A stretch of DNA of 64,000 bases from Pseudomonas sp. PDNC002 (GTDB taxonomy: Bacteria; Pseudomonadota; Gammaproteobacteria; Pseudomonadales; Pseudomonadaceae): positions 4,405,502-4,469,501 of the forward strand of contig NZ_CP070356.1 of the NCBI RefSeq assembly GCF_016919445.1, in the 5' to 3' direction. This document shows, piece after piece, positions 8,239-20,082 of the stretch (position 1 is the first letter of the stretch; each line of letters begins with the position of its first letter). The notes under the pieces are model-generated. The model had not been told where the DNA came from, ran no database searches, and was given only the letters and a program-made list of their open reading frames with translations. Position numbers and translations under genes: made by a program.

Positions 8239-10277
8239 GCGCCGCGCAGCTGGAACGCCTGGCCCGCGAAGCGGGATTGCTGGTCGACTGGATCGACGCC
8301 GATAACCGTCCCCAGCGCCTGACACCCGAGGTCCAGCGCAACGTGCTGGAAGCGCTCGGCTTCCCGGCACAGAGCCCCGAGCAGATCCAGCAGAGCCTGG
8401 AGCGCCTACAACAGCGCCACGGGGAAACACCGCCTCTCGTGACCGCCGACCAGGGCCAGCCGGTCCGCGTGCCCGCCCCGCCGGGCAGTCGTTATCGGCT
8501 GTTCAACGAGAACGACAGCGCCCACAGCGAAGGACGTGTCGACGAGCACGGGCGGATACCCTCGCCGGACACCAGTGGCTATTACCCACTCCATCTCGGC
8601 GAGCGGGAGCTGATCCTCGCCGTGGCACCACCGCGCTGTCCGTCCGTGACGCGCTGCTGCCCCGGCCGCCAGCGTATCTGGGGTCTGGCGGTGCAACTGT
8701 ATTCGCTGCGCCGCGCGCAGGATGGCGGTGCCGGCGATGTCGGCGCCCTGGCCCATCTCGTGCGCGCCGCCGCCGAACAGGGCGCCGACGCCGTGGCGAT
8801 CAGCCCGGTGCATGCCATGTTTGCCGCGGCGCGGGACATCTACAGCCCCTATTCCCCCTCCAGCCGGCTGTTGTTCAACGAGCTGTACGCCGCACCGGGT
8901 CTGGTACTGGGCGACGAGCCGGTGCGCCAGGCGATCGTGGAGGCCGGGCTCGGGGACGAATTCGCCCGCCTGGAGCGCCTGCCGCTGATCGACTGGCTGG
9001 CGGTCGCCCGTCTGCGCGACCGCCTGCTGGCGCAGCTCTACCGGAAGTTCCAGAGCGACAGCGGCGAGCTGCACGACGACTTCCTGGCCTTCCGCAACCA
9101 GGGTGGCGCCGAGCTGCTGCAGCATTGCAGCTTCCAGGTCCTGCAACTGCGCCGGGCGGAAGCCGGCGAGGGACTGGACTGGCGCTTCTGGCCGGAGCCA
9201 TACCGCAACGCCGCCAGCGCCGAGCTGGGCCATTTCATGGTCGACGAGGAACAGGCGATCAGCCAGCAGGCGTTCGGCCAGTGGTTGATCGCCCGTGGCC
9301 TGCAACGGGTCCAGCAGGATGCCCGCCAGGCCGGCATGGGCATCGGCCTGATCGCCGACCTCGCGGTGGGCGCCGAACCCTCCGGCAGCCAGGCCTGGAT
9401 GCGCCAGGACGAACTGCTCACCGGCGTCAGCGTCGGCTGCCCGCCGGACATCCTCAATCGCGCCGGGCAGAACTGGGGCATCTGCGCCTTCTCCCCGGAA
9501 GGTCTGCGCCGCCATGGTTTCCGTGCCTTCATCGAGATGCTGCGGGCCAACCTGCGCTATGTCGGCGGTTTGCGCATCGACCATATCCTCGGCCTGCGCC
9601 GACTCTGGGTGATCCCCGCCGGGGCGCCGCCCGAGGCCGGCGCCTACCTGGAGTATCCGTTCGACGACCTGCTGCGGCTGATCTGCCTGGAGGCGGAACG
9701 CGCCCGCGCGGTGATCATCGGCGAAGACCTCGGCACCGTGCCGCCGGGCCTGCGTGAGGCACTGGCGGAGCGCGGCATCCTCGGCATGCGCGTCCTGCTG
9801 TTCGAGCAACAGCATGGCCAGTTCATCCCGTCCCGCCAGTGGCCCGACGGCGCGCTGGCCACCAGCACCACGCACGATCTGCCCACTCTGGAAGGCTGGC
9901 AGCGCGGCGGCGACATCGACTGGCGGGAAACGCTCGGCCAACGCACCCGAGAAGCCGCCGCCGACGAGCGCAACGCGCGCCAGCAGGAAACCGCCGCCCT
10001 GCGCCGCGCGCTGGGCGAACACGGCATCGACGCCGAGCCGCTGCTGGATGCTGCCATCGAGTTCATCGGTTCGACGCCGGCCCCTCTGGTGCTGCTGCCG
10101 CTGGAAGATGCGACAGCCAGCGTCGAACAGCCGAACCTGCCGGGGCCAGGCGACACCCATCCCAACTGGCGGCGCCGCTTCGAACAGAGCGCCGCCGAGA
10201 TGCTCGACGCACCGAGCGTGCGGGCTCGCCTGGAGCGGCTGCGGCGGGCACGCGATGGAGGCCACGGGCATGGTTGA
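8235..10277 (+). CDS. malQ: 4-alpha-glucanotransferase MalQ
   Basis: Amylomaltase (GH77) that shuffles alpha-1,4-glucan segments, probably turning short maltodextrins into chains usable by TreY and GlgX. The 680 residues carry the GH77 set: YSPYSPSSRLLFNELY, GLRIDHILGLRRLW with nucleophile Asp449, IIGEDLGTVP with acid Glu497, and TTHDLPTLEGW with Asp548. The N-terminal 150 residues form the extension found in the bacterial long MalQ type. Start 8235 was taken from the 4-base overlap with treZ; the open frame to 8154 lies inside treZ. Its end overlaps the treY start by 8 bases. Confidence 0.93.
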   Translation: MSAAQLERLAREAGLLVDWIDADNRPQRLTPEVQRNVLEALGFPAQSPEQIQQSLERLQQRHGETPPLVTADQGQPVRVPAPPGSRYRLFNENDSAHSEGRVDEHGRIPSPDTSGYYPLHLGERELILAVAPPRCPSVTRCCPGRQRIWGLAVQLYSLRRAQDGGAGDVGALAHLVRAAAEQGADAVAISPVHAMFAAARDIYSPYSPSSRLLFNELYAAPGLVLGDEPVRQAIVEAGLGDEFARLERLPLIDWLAVARLRDRLLAQLYRKFQSDSGELHDDFLAFRNQGGAELLQHCSFQVLQLRRAEAGEGLDWRFWPEPYRNAASAELGHFMVDEEQAISQQAFGQWLIARGLQRVQQDARQAGMGIGLIADLAVGAEPSGSQAWMRQDELLTGVSVGCPPDILNRAGQNWGICAFSPEGLRRHGFRAFIEMLRANLRYVGGLRIDHILGLRRLWVIPAGAPPEAGAYLEYPFDDLLRLICLEAERARAVIIGEDLGTVPPGLREALAERGILGMRVLLFEQQHGQFIPSRQWPDGALATSTTHDLPTLEGWQRGGDIDWRETLGQRTREAAADERNARQQETAALRRALGEHGIDAEPLLDAAIEFIGSTPAPLVLLPLEDATASVEQPNLPGPGDTHPNWRRRFEQSAAEMLDAPSVRARLERLRRARDGGHGHG

Positions 10278-12996
10278 CCTCCGCGCCACCCTGCGCCTGC
10301 AGTTCCATCACGCATTCACCCTGGACGATGTGTTGCCCTGGCTGGACTACTTCGCCCGCCTGGGGATCAGCCACCTCTACGCCTCGCCGCTGCTGGCCGC
10401 ACAGCCCGGCTCCCTGCACGGCTATGACGCGGTCGACCCGACCCGCATCAGTGACGAGCTGGGCGGCGAAGCGGCCCTGCGCCGGCTGGTGGCGGGGCTG
10501 CGGCAGAACGGCATGGGCCTGATCGTCGACACCGTCGCCAACCACATGCGTATCGGCGCCGCCAACCCGTGGTGGCAGGACGTCCTGGAGTGGGGACTCG
10601 ACAGCCCGTACGCGCACTTCTTCGACATCCGCTGGCAGAGCGACGACCCGCTGCTGGACCAGCAGGTGCTGCTGCCGTGCCTGGGCGAGGACTACATCGA
10701 CGAAGTGACCCATGGGCGCATCCGCCTGGACTACGACGCCGCCAGCGGCCGCTTCCTGCTGCGCTATGGCGAACAGCGCTTTCCGCTGTGTCCGTCCAGC
10801 TACGGCATGATCCTTTGCCATACCGATTCGCCCGCCTTGCTGGAACTCGCCCCGCGCTTCGTCGAGCTGCATCGCCACCCGCTGGCCCGGCACCTGGCCC
10901 AGGGCCTGTGCCAGCAGGTTGCCGCGCAACTGGCCAACGACGGCGTGCGCGAACGCCTGCTGGCTGCGTACCGCGACGACTGGCGCAGCCTGCATCGGCT
11001 GATCGAGCAGCAGTCCTATCGCCTGGCCAACTGGCGCGTGGCGGCGGACGACATCAACTGGCGGCGTTTCTTCGACATCAACGAACTGGTGGGCCTGCGC
11101 GCCGAACACCCGGATGTCTTCGCGGCGAGCCATGCCTGCCTGCTGCGGCTGATGGACGAAGGGTTGATCGACGGCCTGCGTATCGACCATGTCGACGGTC
11201 TTGCCGACCCCCGTGGCTATTGTCGCCGCCTGTGGCGGGCAACCGCTGGCGCGCCGGTCTACGTCGAGAAGATCCTCGCGCCCGGGGAAAGGCTGCCGGC
11301 GGACTGGAAGGTTCGCGGCACCACCGGCTACGACTTCATGAATCAGGTTTCGCAGTTGCAGCACGATGCCGCTGGCGAACCGCAGTTGCGCCACCTCTGG
11401 CGGGAGTTCAGCGGCCGCCACGAGGACTTCGCCATGGAAGTGCGCCAGGCCCGTGAGCGCGTGCTCGGCTCGCTGTTCGCCGGCGACCTGGAGGGGCTGT
11501 CCCAGCAGCTCTGGCACATCGCCCGCTTCGACCTGGCCAGCCGCGACATCCCGCTGGGCTCCATCCGCCGCGCACTTCACCAGTTGCTTGCCGCCTTCCC
11601 GGTGTACCGCACGTATGCCGGTGCGCTGGAACGTTCGGCGCAGGATCGGCATTTCTTCTCCCAGGCGCTGGAACAGGCGCGGCACTCGCTGGAACAGAAC
11701 GACTGGCGCACCCTGGAATGGCTGGATCGGCTGCTCGGCGGCGAACCGCTGCGCGCCGTGCCGCCGGGCGCGCTACGGCAGCTGCGCAGGCTGGCGCTCG
11801 ACCGGTTCCAGCAGCTCACCCCGCCGATCGCCGCCAAATCCCTGGAAGACACCGCCTGCTACCGCTCGGCCATGGCGCTCGGGCGCAATGACGTGGGCTT
11901 CGACCCGCAAACCCTTGGCGGCGACGCCCACGCCTTCCATCGCGCCTGCCAGGATCGGCAACGTGATTTCCCCCAGGCCTTGCTCGCCACCGCTACCCAC
12001 GACCACAAGCGCGGTGAAGACAACCGCGCGCGGCTGGCGGTGATCAGCGAGCGCAGCGAATGGTTCGCCGAGCAGGTCTGGGGCTGGTGGAAGCTCGCCG
12101 CGCCGCTGCGCCGGCAGCTGCCGAGCGGCCCGGCGCCCAGCGGTGGCGATGAGCTGATCCTCTACCAATGCCTGCTGGGCAGCTGGCCGCTGGACCTGTC
12201 CGTCGACGACGAGTCGGGCCTGCGCGCGTTCCACGCACGCCTGGAGCAATGGCAACGCAAGGCCATTCGCGAGGCCAAGCTGGACAGCGACTGGAGCGCC
12301 CCCAATGAAGCCTACGAGCAGGTCTGTGGCGACTTCCTCGGCGCCATCCTGCTGGAAGACCGTGGCGCGCCGCTGCGCCGCGCCATTGCCGAGGCGGCCC
12401 AGGCGCTGATGCCCGCCGGCGCACTCAATGCCCTGGCGCAATGCGTATTGCGCAACACCACGCCCGGCGTGCCCGACCTCTACCAGGGCTGCGAGTTATG
12501 GGACTTCAGCCTGGTGGACCCGGACAATCGTCGTGTCCCCGACTTCGCCGCCCACGAGGCACTGCTGGACGGCGCGCCGGACTGGCCGGCGCTGCTGCGA
12601 GGCTGGCGTGACGGGCGCATCAAGCAGGCACTCCTGGCCCACGCCCTGGGCCTGCGCAAGCGCTGGCCGGCGTTGTTCGCCCAGGGCGACTACCTGCCGC
12701 TGGAGGTGCGCGGCGAGCATGCCGCCCGAGTCGTCGCCTTCGCCCGCGCCCACGCCGGCCAGCACCTGCTGGTGGTGGTGCCACGCTGCGGGGCCGCATT
12801 GCTGGGTGCCTCTGCCGTACCGCACATCCCCGCAGAGGGCTGGCGGGATACCCGATTGCACCTGCCTGCTTCCCTGGCCGCCATTCGCTGGAGTGGGCTG
12901 GCCGGCCCTGTCGATCCGCATGACGGGGAGCCGCGACTGGCCGAGCTGCTGCGCGACACCCCGGTGAACATTCTGACTTCCGGAGGTGAACGATGA
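10270..12996 (+). CDS. treY: malto-oligosyltrehalose synthase TreY
   Basis: Isomerises the reducing-end alpha-1,4 bond of a maltodextrin to an alpha,alpha-1,1 bond, making maltooligosyltrehalose for TreZ. Length 908 residues with a large insertion inside the GH13 barrel, as usual in TreY. Visible motifs: LQFHHAFTLDDVLPWLDYFARLGISHLYASPL, here given only as the start of the barrel at residues 7-38, IVDTVANHM, LRIDHVDGLADP with nucleophile Asp306, VYVEKIL with acid Glu333, and ATHDHKRGEDNRARL. Start 10270 has GGAGG 8 bases upstream; ATG 10255 is an alternative adding five residues. Overlaps malQ and the next gene. Confidence 0.94.
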   Translation: MVDLRATLRLQFHHAFTLDDVLPWLDYFARLGISHLYASPLLAAQPGSLHGYDAVDPTRISDELGGEAALRRLVAGLRQNGMGLIVDTVANHMRIGAANPWWQDVLEWGLDSPYAHFFDIRWQSDDPLLDQQVLLPCLGEDYIDEVTHGRIRLDYDAASGRFLLRYGEQRFPLCPSSYGMILCHTDSPALLELAPRFVELHRHPLARHLAQGLCQQVAAQLANDGVRERLLAAYRDDWRSLHRLIEQQSYRLANWRVAADDINWRRFFDINELVGLRAEHPDVFAASHACLLRLMDEGLIDGLRIDHVDGLADPRGYCRRLWRATAGAPVYVEKILAPGERLPADWKVRGTTGYDFMNQVSQLQHDAAGEPQLRHLWREFSGRHEDFAMEVRQARERVLGSLFAGDLEGLSQQLWHIARFDLASRDIPLGSIRRALHQLLAAFPVYRTYAGALERSAQDRHFFSQALEQARHSLEQNDWRTLEWLDRLLGGEPLRAVPPGALRQLRRLALDRFQQLTPPIAAKSLEDTACYRSAMALGRNDVGFDPQTLGGDAHAFHRACQDRQRDFPQALLATATHDHKRGEDNRARLAVISERSEWFAEQVWGWWKLAAPLRRQLPSGPAPSGGDELILYQCLLGSWPLDLSVDDESGLRAFHARLEQWQRKAIREAKLDSDWSAPNEAYEQVCGDFLGAILLEDRGAPLRRAIAEAAQALMPAGALNALAQCVLRNTTPGVPDLYQGCELWDFSLVDPDNRRVPDFAAHEALLDGAPDWPALLRGWRDGRIKQALLAHALGLRKRWPALFAQGDYLPLEVRGEHAARVVAFARAHAGQHLLVVVPRCGAALLGASAVPHIPAEGWRDTRLHLPASLAAIRWSGLAGPVDPHDGEPRLAELLRDTPVNILTSGGER

Positions 12997-13466
12997 AGCT
13001 GAACGAGCGCCGAATCCGCGAACTGGCCTACCAGATCTGGGAGGCCGAGGGACGCCCCGAGGGCCAGCACGAACGCCACTGGCGCATGGCGCGCAGCCTC
13101 GCGGAGAGCGAGGCTGCCAATACCGGCGGGCACGAAGAGCCGGTGAAGCCGCGCTTCGAGGGCGAGGAAGAGCCCGAAAAGCCCGCCATCCTGCAGGAGC
13201 CGCCCCGGCGCAAGGGCAGCCTGCCCGAGGCCGACCCCGAGGTGCCAGCCGAATCAGCCACGCCCGCCCCGCGCGCGCCACGCAAGCCCGCAGCCAAGAC
13301 GGACAGCCCGGCCAAGGCGAGCAGCCCGGCGCAAGACGAACCGAGCGGCAAACCGCGCAAGCCGCCGGCCGCTTCCACCACCACCGACGCCAAGACACCG
13401 AAGATCAGCAAGCCCCGGGCACGCCCGGCCACACCGGAAAAGCACAAAGCCCCGAAAGACGTCTGA
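12993..13466 (+). CDS. DUF2934 protein with Pro/Lys/Ala-rich tail
   Basis: A 157-residue protein. Residues 1-40 are the DUF2934 unit (ERRIRELAYQIWEAEGRPEG, then RHWRMARSLAE); the remaining 115 residues are low-complexity Pro, Lys, Ala, Glu and Ser, certainly disordered. It overlaps treY by 4 bases and has GGAGGTGA upstream. It resembles the 62-residue protein at 4373 over the shared domain. Function unknown. A disordered, charged tail next to trehalose genes would fit a stress-protective or scaffold role, but that is speculation. Confidence 0.75.
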   Translation: MKLNERRIRELAYQIWEAEGRPEGQHERHWRMARSLAESEAANTGGHEEPVKPRFEGEEEPEKPAILQEPPRRKGSLPEADPEVPAESATPAPRAPRKPAAKTDSPAKASSPAQDEPSGKPRKPPAASTTTDAKTPKISKPRARPATPEKHKAPKDV

Positions 13467-13481
13467 CCCCAGGAGCCGGAC

Positions 13482-15611
<2,130 letters not shown>

Positions 15612-15718
15612 CCAGCGGGGCGCAATCCCTCTGAACGGCGCCGGGCCTGTCCAGTCGGAACCAGTAGGTGCCCGTGAATCGGGCGCCCCGTATCCGTCCG
15701 AAACGCCAGGAGGACAGC

Positions 15719-16132
15719 ATGAAAATCAGCGACATCATGACCCACAGCGTCCAGACCATCCCCCCGGAAACCAGCCTCAAGGACGCCGCCACGCTGATGG
15801 CGCGCATCGACAGCGGTGCGCTGCTGGTCAACGAGGGCGACATGCTGGTCGGCATGCTCACCGACCGCGACATCACCGTCCGCGCGGTAGCCGCAGGGCT
15901 CGCCCCCGACACCCCGGTACGCCGTGTGATGAGCGGCAACGTGCACTACTGCTTCGAGGACGAAGAACTGCAGCAAGTGGCGGAGAACATGGCGGATATC
16001 CAGATGCGCCGACTCCCCGTGCTGAACCGGCAGAAGCGCCTGGTGGGCGTGGTATCCCTTGGCAACATCGCCCGCGCTCGCAGCGCACGCGCCTGCGACA
16101 CCGTGCTGCGCGGCGTCGCCCACGCCCATTGA
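15719..16132 (+). CDS. CBS-domain pair protein
   Basis: A 137-residue protein made of two CBS motifs (about residues 7-60 and 70-125) and nothing else: MKISDIMTHSVQTIPPETSL opens the first, then MLTDRDITVRAVA, and GVVSLGNIA closes the second. Such stand-alone pairs bind adenosyl ligands and act as energy or redox sensors in the family. CAGGAGG lies just upstream of 15719, while the in-frame start at 15668 has none. The 107-base gap after glgX is the largest within the operon and may hold an internal promoter. Confidence 0.85.
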   Translation: MKISDIMTHSVQTIPPETSLKDAATLMARIDSGALLVNEGDMLVGMLTDRDITVRAVAAGLAPDTPVRRVMSGNVHYCFEDEELQQVAENMADIQMRRLPVLNRQKRLVGVVSLGNIARARSARACDTVLRGVAHAH

Positions 16133-16140
16133 CGACGGCC

Positions 16141-17058
16141 ATGAAGGCGCTGCACATCGGCATTTCCGGCTGGCGCTACGTGCCCTGGCGCGGCGATTTC
16201 TATCCCGAAGGCCTGCGCCAGAAGGACGAGCTGCGCTACGCCTCGCGGGCGTTCGACAGCATCGAGCTGAACGGCTCGTTCTATGCGCTGCAGACGCCCG
16301 AACGCTATCGCCGCTGGGCGGCTGATACGCCGGCGGGTTTCGTCTTCAGCGTCAAGGCGCCGCGCTACATCACCCATATCAAGCGCCTGCGCGATGCCGA
16401 GGAAGGCGTCGCCAACTTCTTCGCCTCCGGGCCGCTGGAGCTGGGCGAAAAGCTCGGCCCGATCCTCTGGCAATTGCCCCCGAGCCTGAAGTACGACGCC
16501 GACACCCTGGAGGCTTTCCTCGCCCTCCTGCCCCGCTCCGCCGGCGCTGCGCTCACGCTCGCCAAGTCCGCCGCCAGCCGCACGCCGGAGCGCTGGCCCA
16601 GCGCCGTTGGCCGGCGGCCGCTGCGACATGCCATGGAAGTGCGGCACGCCAGCTTCGCCTGCGCGGCGTTCGCCCAGCAGCTGCGCCGCCATGGGGTTGC
16701 CCTGGTGTTCGCCGACGCGCCGCGCAAATGGCCCTATGGCGAAGACCTGACCGCCATGGACTTCGTCTACCTGCGCCTGCACGGTGACCAGCAGTTGTAC
16801 GCCAGTGGCTATGGCGACACCGCGCTGGAGCGCTGGAGCCAGCGCATCGGTCGCTGGCAACGCGGTCTGCAGCCCGCCGACGCCAAGCTGTTCGACACCT
16901 CGACCCGCGGCGATCGCCGCCACCGCGAGGTGTTCTGCTACTTCGACAACGACATCAAGGTCCGCGCGCCCTATGACGCCAGCCGGCTCATGGCGCTGCT
17001 GGGCCTGGAACTGCCGGACCGCCAGGAACCCGGCCAACCTGCGGGAGACTGGACATGA
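16141..17058 (+). CDS. DUF72 (YecE-like) protein
   Basis: A 305-residue TIM-barrel protein of the DUF72 family. It begins LHIGISGWRYVPWRGDFYPEG at residues 4-24 and has the typical DSIELNGSFYALQTPE, VFSVKAPRYITH, LWQLPPSLKYD, VEVRH-like MEVRHASF and FVYLRLHG blocks. The family is widespread and its reaction is not established. Start 16141 lies 8 bases after the CBS stop without a strong ribosome-binding site, so coupling is likely. Its end overlaps the next gene by 4 bases. Confidence 0.85.
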   Translation: MKALHIGISGWRYVPWRGDFYPEGLRQKDELRYASRAFDSIELNGSFYALQTPERYRRWAADTPAGFVFSVKAPRYITHIKRLRDAEEGVANFFASGPLELGEKLGPILWQLPPSLKYDADTLEAFLALLPRSAGAALTLAKSAASRTPERWPSAVGRRPLRHAMEVRHASFACAAFAQQLRRHGVALVFADAPRKWPYGEDLTAMDFVYLRLHGDQQLYASGYGDTALERWSQRIGRWQRGLQPADAKLFDTSTRGDRRHREVFCYFDNDIKVRAPYDASRLMALLGLELPDRQEPGQPAGDWT

Positions 17059-17834
17059 CCCAGGCTGAACCCAACCCGCTCGACCTCGACGCACCCAAGC
17101 AGCGCTCGCGGCTGCGAGTGCTGACGGTGAACACCCACAAGGGCTTCAACGCCTTCAACCGCCGCTTCATCCTCCACGAACTGCGCGACGCGGTGCGCGC
17201 GACCTCGGCGGACCTGGTGTTCCTCCAAGAAGTCCACGGCGAGCACCAGTTGCACGCCGAGCACCACCCCGACTGGCCGCAGACCCCGCAATACGAGTTC
17301 CTCGCCGACAGCATGTGGCCGGCCTTCGCCTATGGCCGCAACGCGGTCTATCCCGAGGGCCACCACGGCAATGCGCTGCTCTCGCGCCTGCCGATCCGCG
17401 CCTTCGATAACCACGACGTTTCCGTGGGTCGCCACGAGCAGCGTGGCCTGCTGCACGCACAGATCGACCTGCCCGGCGGGCAGCCGCTGCACGCCGTCTG
17501 CGTGCACCTGGGGCTGCGCGAACACCAACGGCAGAAGCAGTTGCGCCTGCTCGGTAACCTGATAGCGCGATTGCCACTGGATGCGCCGCTGGTCGTGGCC
17601 GGCGACTTCAACGATTGGCGCTGCCGGGCGACCGAACTGCTGACCGCCTACGACCTGCTGCCGGCGTTTCCGCGCGGCGGCGAACCGCGCAGCTTCCCGG
17701 CGCGCTGGCCGGTGTTGCGGCTGGACCGTATCTACGTGCGCAACCTGGGCATCACCGGCAGCGAAGTGCTCAACCGGAGGCCCTGGCCGCACCTCTCCGA
17801 CCATCTGCCGCTGCTGGCCGAGGTGAGCCTGTGA
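17055..17834 (+). CDS. ybhP: endonuclease/exonuclease/phosphatase-family protein (YbhP-like)
   Basis: A 259-residue member of the EEP phosphodiesterase/phosphatase superfamily. Landmarks are LRVLTVNTHKG near residue 20, VFLQEVHGEH with the metal Glu about residue 59, GNALLSRLPI, VAGDFNDWR with the Asp/Asn pair about 180-182, and SDHLPLLAEV with the C-terminal Asp-His. The gene order here, followed by clsB and ybhN, is the same as E. coli ybhP-clsB-ybhN, which supports the name. The substrate is unknown; a phospholipid or phosphodiester product is plausible from the neighbours. Confidence 0.8.
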   Translation: MTQAEPNPLDLDAPKQRSRLRVLTVNTHKGFNAFNRRFILHELRDAVRATSADLVFLQEVHGEHQLHAEHHPDWPQTPQYEFLADSMWPAFAYGRNAVYPEGHHGNALLSRLPIRAFDNHDVSVGRHEQRGLLHAQIDLPGGQPLHAVCVHLGLREHQRQKQLRLLGNLIARLPLDAPLVVAGDFNDWRCRATELLTAYDLLPAFPRGGEPRSFPARWPVLRLDRIYVRNLGITGSEVLNRRPWPHLSDHLPLLAEVSL

Positions 17835-19030
17835 ACGAACGTTGGCGCGACGGAAACCAGGTCGAGCTGTTGATCAACGGCGAAGATTTCTTCCCCGGCG
17901 TGTTCCAGGCCGTCGCCGGAGCGCAGCGCGAGGTGCTGGTGGAGACCTTCATCATCCGCGACGACAAGGTCGGTCGAGAACTGCGCCAGGTCCTGATCGA
18001 GGCAGCGCAGCGCGGCGTGCGCATCGAGCTGATCGCCGATGGCTATGGCACGCCGGACCTCGACGAAAGCTACCTGCGCGGCATGCTCGATGCCGGCGTG
18101 CGGCTGCATCTGTTCGACCCGCAGCCCCTGCTGCTGGGCATGCGCACCAACCTGTTCCGCCGCCTGCACCGCAAGCTGGTGGTGGTGGATGGGCAGGTCG
18201 CCTTCGTCGGCGGAATCAACTTCTGCGCCGATCACCTGGCCGACTTCGGCACCATGGCCAAGCAGGACTACGCGGTGCAGGTCGCCGGGCCCAGCGTCGA
18301 GGACATTCGCCGCGCCTGCCTGGAACTGCTGAGCCAGTACGGCGAAGTACCCGCCGCCGATGCGGTCAGGCCTGGCGCGACGGCCGGGCCCTGCCGCACC
18401 TGCCTGGCGATTCGCGACAACCTGCAACGCCGCACCGACATCGAGCAGCACTACCTGCGTGCGATCCAGCGATCCCGCCAACGGGTGCTGATCGCCAACG
18501 CCTACTTCTTCCCCGGCTATCGCCTGTTGCGCGCCCTGCGCGATGCGGCACGGCGCGGCGTCACCGTGCGCCTGATCCTCCAGGGCCTGCCGGACATGCC
18601 GCTGGTGCGCCTGTGCAGCAAGCTGCTCTATGACACGCTGCTGCGCGACGGGGTGGAAATCTACGAATACTGCGACCGTCCGCTGCACGGCAAGGTGGCG
18701 GTGGTGGACGGTCAATGGGCCACGGTCGGCTCCAGCAATCTCGACCCGCTGAGTCTGTCGCTCAACCTGGAAGGCAACCTGATGATCGAGGATACGGCCT
18801 TCGCCACGTCGCTCGACGAACACCTGCAGACACTCTCGGACAACAGCTGCCGGCGCGTCACCCGCAAGGCCGCCCGGCGCGGCTACTGGTGGCGGGCGCC
18901 GCTGGTGTTCCTCAGCTTCCACTTCCTGCGCCACTTCCCCGCCATCGCCGGGCAACTGCCGGCGCACCGGCAAGTGCTTCACCCCGCCACGGTGGAGGAA
19001 CAACCGGGTGAATCGCAGGTGCAGCCATGA
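17831..19030 (+). CDS. clsB: cardiolipin synthase B (PLD superfamily)
   Basis: Phospholipase-D-type enzyme that makes cardiolipin or other phosphatidyl alcohols at the inner membrane. The 399 residues carry two HKD motifs: HRKLVVVDGQVAFVGGINF near residues 116-134 and HGKVAVVDGQWATVGSSN near 288-305. A basic amphipathic stretch near 355-385 (ARRGYWWRAPLVFLSFHFLR) could attach it to the membrane. It starts with GTG at 17831, overlapping the previous stop by 4 bases, and overlaps ybhN by 4 bases. ClsB in E. coli has the same neighbours. Confidence 0.87.
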   Translation: MNERWRDGNQVELLINGEDFFPGVFQAVAGAQREVLVETFIIRDDKVGRELRQVLIEAAQRGVRIELIADGYGTPDLDESYLRGMLDAGVRLHLFDPQPLLLGMRTNLFRRLHRKLVVVDGQVAFVGGINFCADHLADFGTMAKQDYAVQVAGPSVEDIRRACLELLSQYGEVPAADAVRPGATAGPCRTCLAIRDNLQRRTDIEQHYLRAIQRSRQRVLIANAYFFPGYRLLRALRDAARRGVTVRLILQGLPDMPLVRLCSKLLYDTLLRDGVEIYEYCDRPLHGKVAVVDGQWATVGSSNLDPLSLSLNLEGNLMIEDTAFATSLDEHLQTLSDNSCRRVTRKAARRGYWWRAPLVFLSFHFLRHFPAIAGQLPAHRQVLHPATVEEQPGESQVQP

Positions 19031-19992
19031 CCCGCAAACGTTTCTGGAAACGGGCCAACCGCGTCTTCAACGTCGCCTTGCTGGTCGCGCTGCCGGTGCT
19101 GCTGTTCCTGCTCCTGCGCGCCACCGACTGGAACGAGGTGTACCGTCTGTTGCGCGAATACCGGTTCAGTACCCTGGCCCTGGGCATGCTGATCGCCCTG
19201 TGCAGCTACGCCATCTTCAGCAGCTTCGACGTGCTCAGCCGCTACTACATCGGCCACCCGTTGCCGGTTCGACGGGTATTCACCGTGGCTTTCGTCTGCA
19301 ACGCCTTCAACCTGAACCTGAGTTCCTGGGTCGGCGCCGTCGCGCTGCGCTACCGCTTGTATGGCCGGCTAGGCATGACCACGGGGGACATCACCCGCAT
19401 CCTGACCTTCAGCCTGATCACCAACTGGTACGGCTACTTGCTGCTGGCCGGCGTGCTCTTCGTCTGCGGCTACCCGAACCTGCCGGACGACTGGTCCCTG
19501 GGCCAGAACGGCCTGCGCGCCATCGGCGTGCTGCTCCTGCTGCTGGGGGCCGGCTACCTGCTCGCCTGCCGCTTCGCCCGCCGCCGCGCCTGGGGCTGGA
19601 AGCGCTATCGGCTGAAATTGCCGTCCTGGCGGCTGGCCGCGTTGCAGGGCATCGCCGGCGCGAGCAACTGGTCGATGATGGCGTTGCTGATCTACTCGCT
19701 GCTGCCCGACTCGGCCAGCTACCCGGCGGTTCTCGCCACCCTGCTGATCAGCAGCATCGCCGGGGTCGTGCTGCACGTGCCGGCGGGGCTCGGGGTGATC
19801 GAGACCGTATTCATCACCGTCCTGCGCGACCACTTCTCCCGTGGCGAACTGCTGGCGGCGCTGATCGGCTACCGGGTGCTGTATTTCCTCATCCCGCTGC
19901 TGCTGGCCTGCGCGGTCTACCTGTGGCTGGAGCGCCACGCGAAAAAGCTCAAGCGCCGCACCGAACGGCGCGAGGCGGCGCGTGCTTCCTGA
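19027..19992 (+). CDS. ybhN: YbhN/UPF0104-family inner-membrane protein
   Basis: A 321-residue integral membrane protein of the lysylphosphatidylglycerol-synthase transmembrane (UPF0104) family. Roughly eight hydrophobic segments are visible, starting VALLVALPVLLFLLLRATDW at residues 16-35, then LGMLIALCSYAIFSSFDVLS, with the family block NLNLSSWVGAVALRYRLYGR and the glycine-rich GVVLHVPAGLGVIE near residues 248-261. It is probably a lipid handling or flipping protein. Last gene of the operon; the repeat region follows the stop. Confidence 0.85.
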   Translation: MTRKRFWKRANRVFNVALLVALPVLLFLLLRATDWNEVYRLLREYRFSTLALGMLIALCSYAIFSSFDVLSRYYIGHPLPVRRVFTVAFVCNAFNLNLSSWVGAVALRYRLYGRLGMTTGDITRILTFSLITNWYGYLLLAGVLFVCGYPNLPDDWSLGQNGLRAIGVLLLLLGAGYLLACRFARRRAWGWKRYRLKLPSWRLAALQGIAGASNWSMMALLIYSLLPDSASYPAVLATLLISSIAGVVLHVPAGLGVIETVFITVLRDHFSRGELLAALIGYRVLYFLIPLLLACAVYLWLERHAKKLKRRTERREAARAS

Positions 19993-20082
19993 GAAGGTGG
20001 TTGGCAAGTGCGTGCTGGCTCGGTCCAGCCGAGGACTGTCGCGGACACCGGGAGGACTCGCGGACAAGGTCCGCTCCTACAA

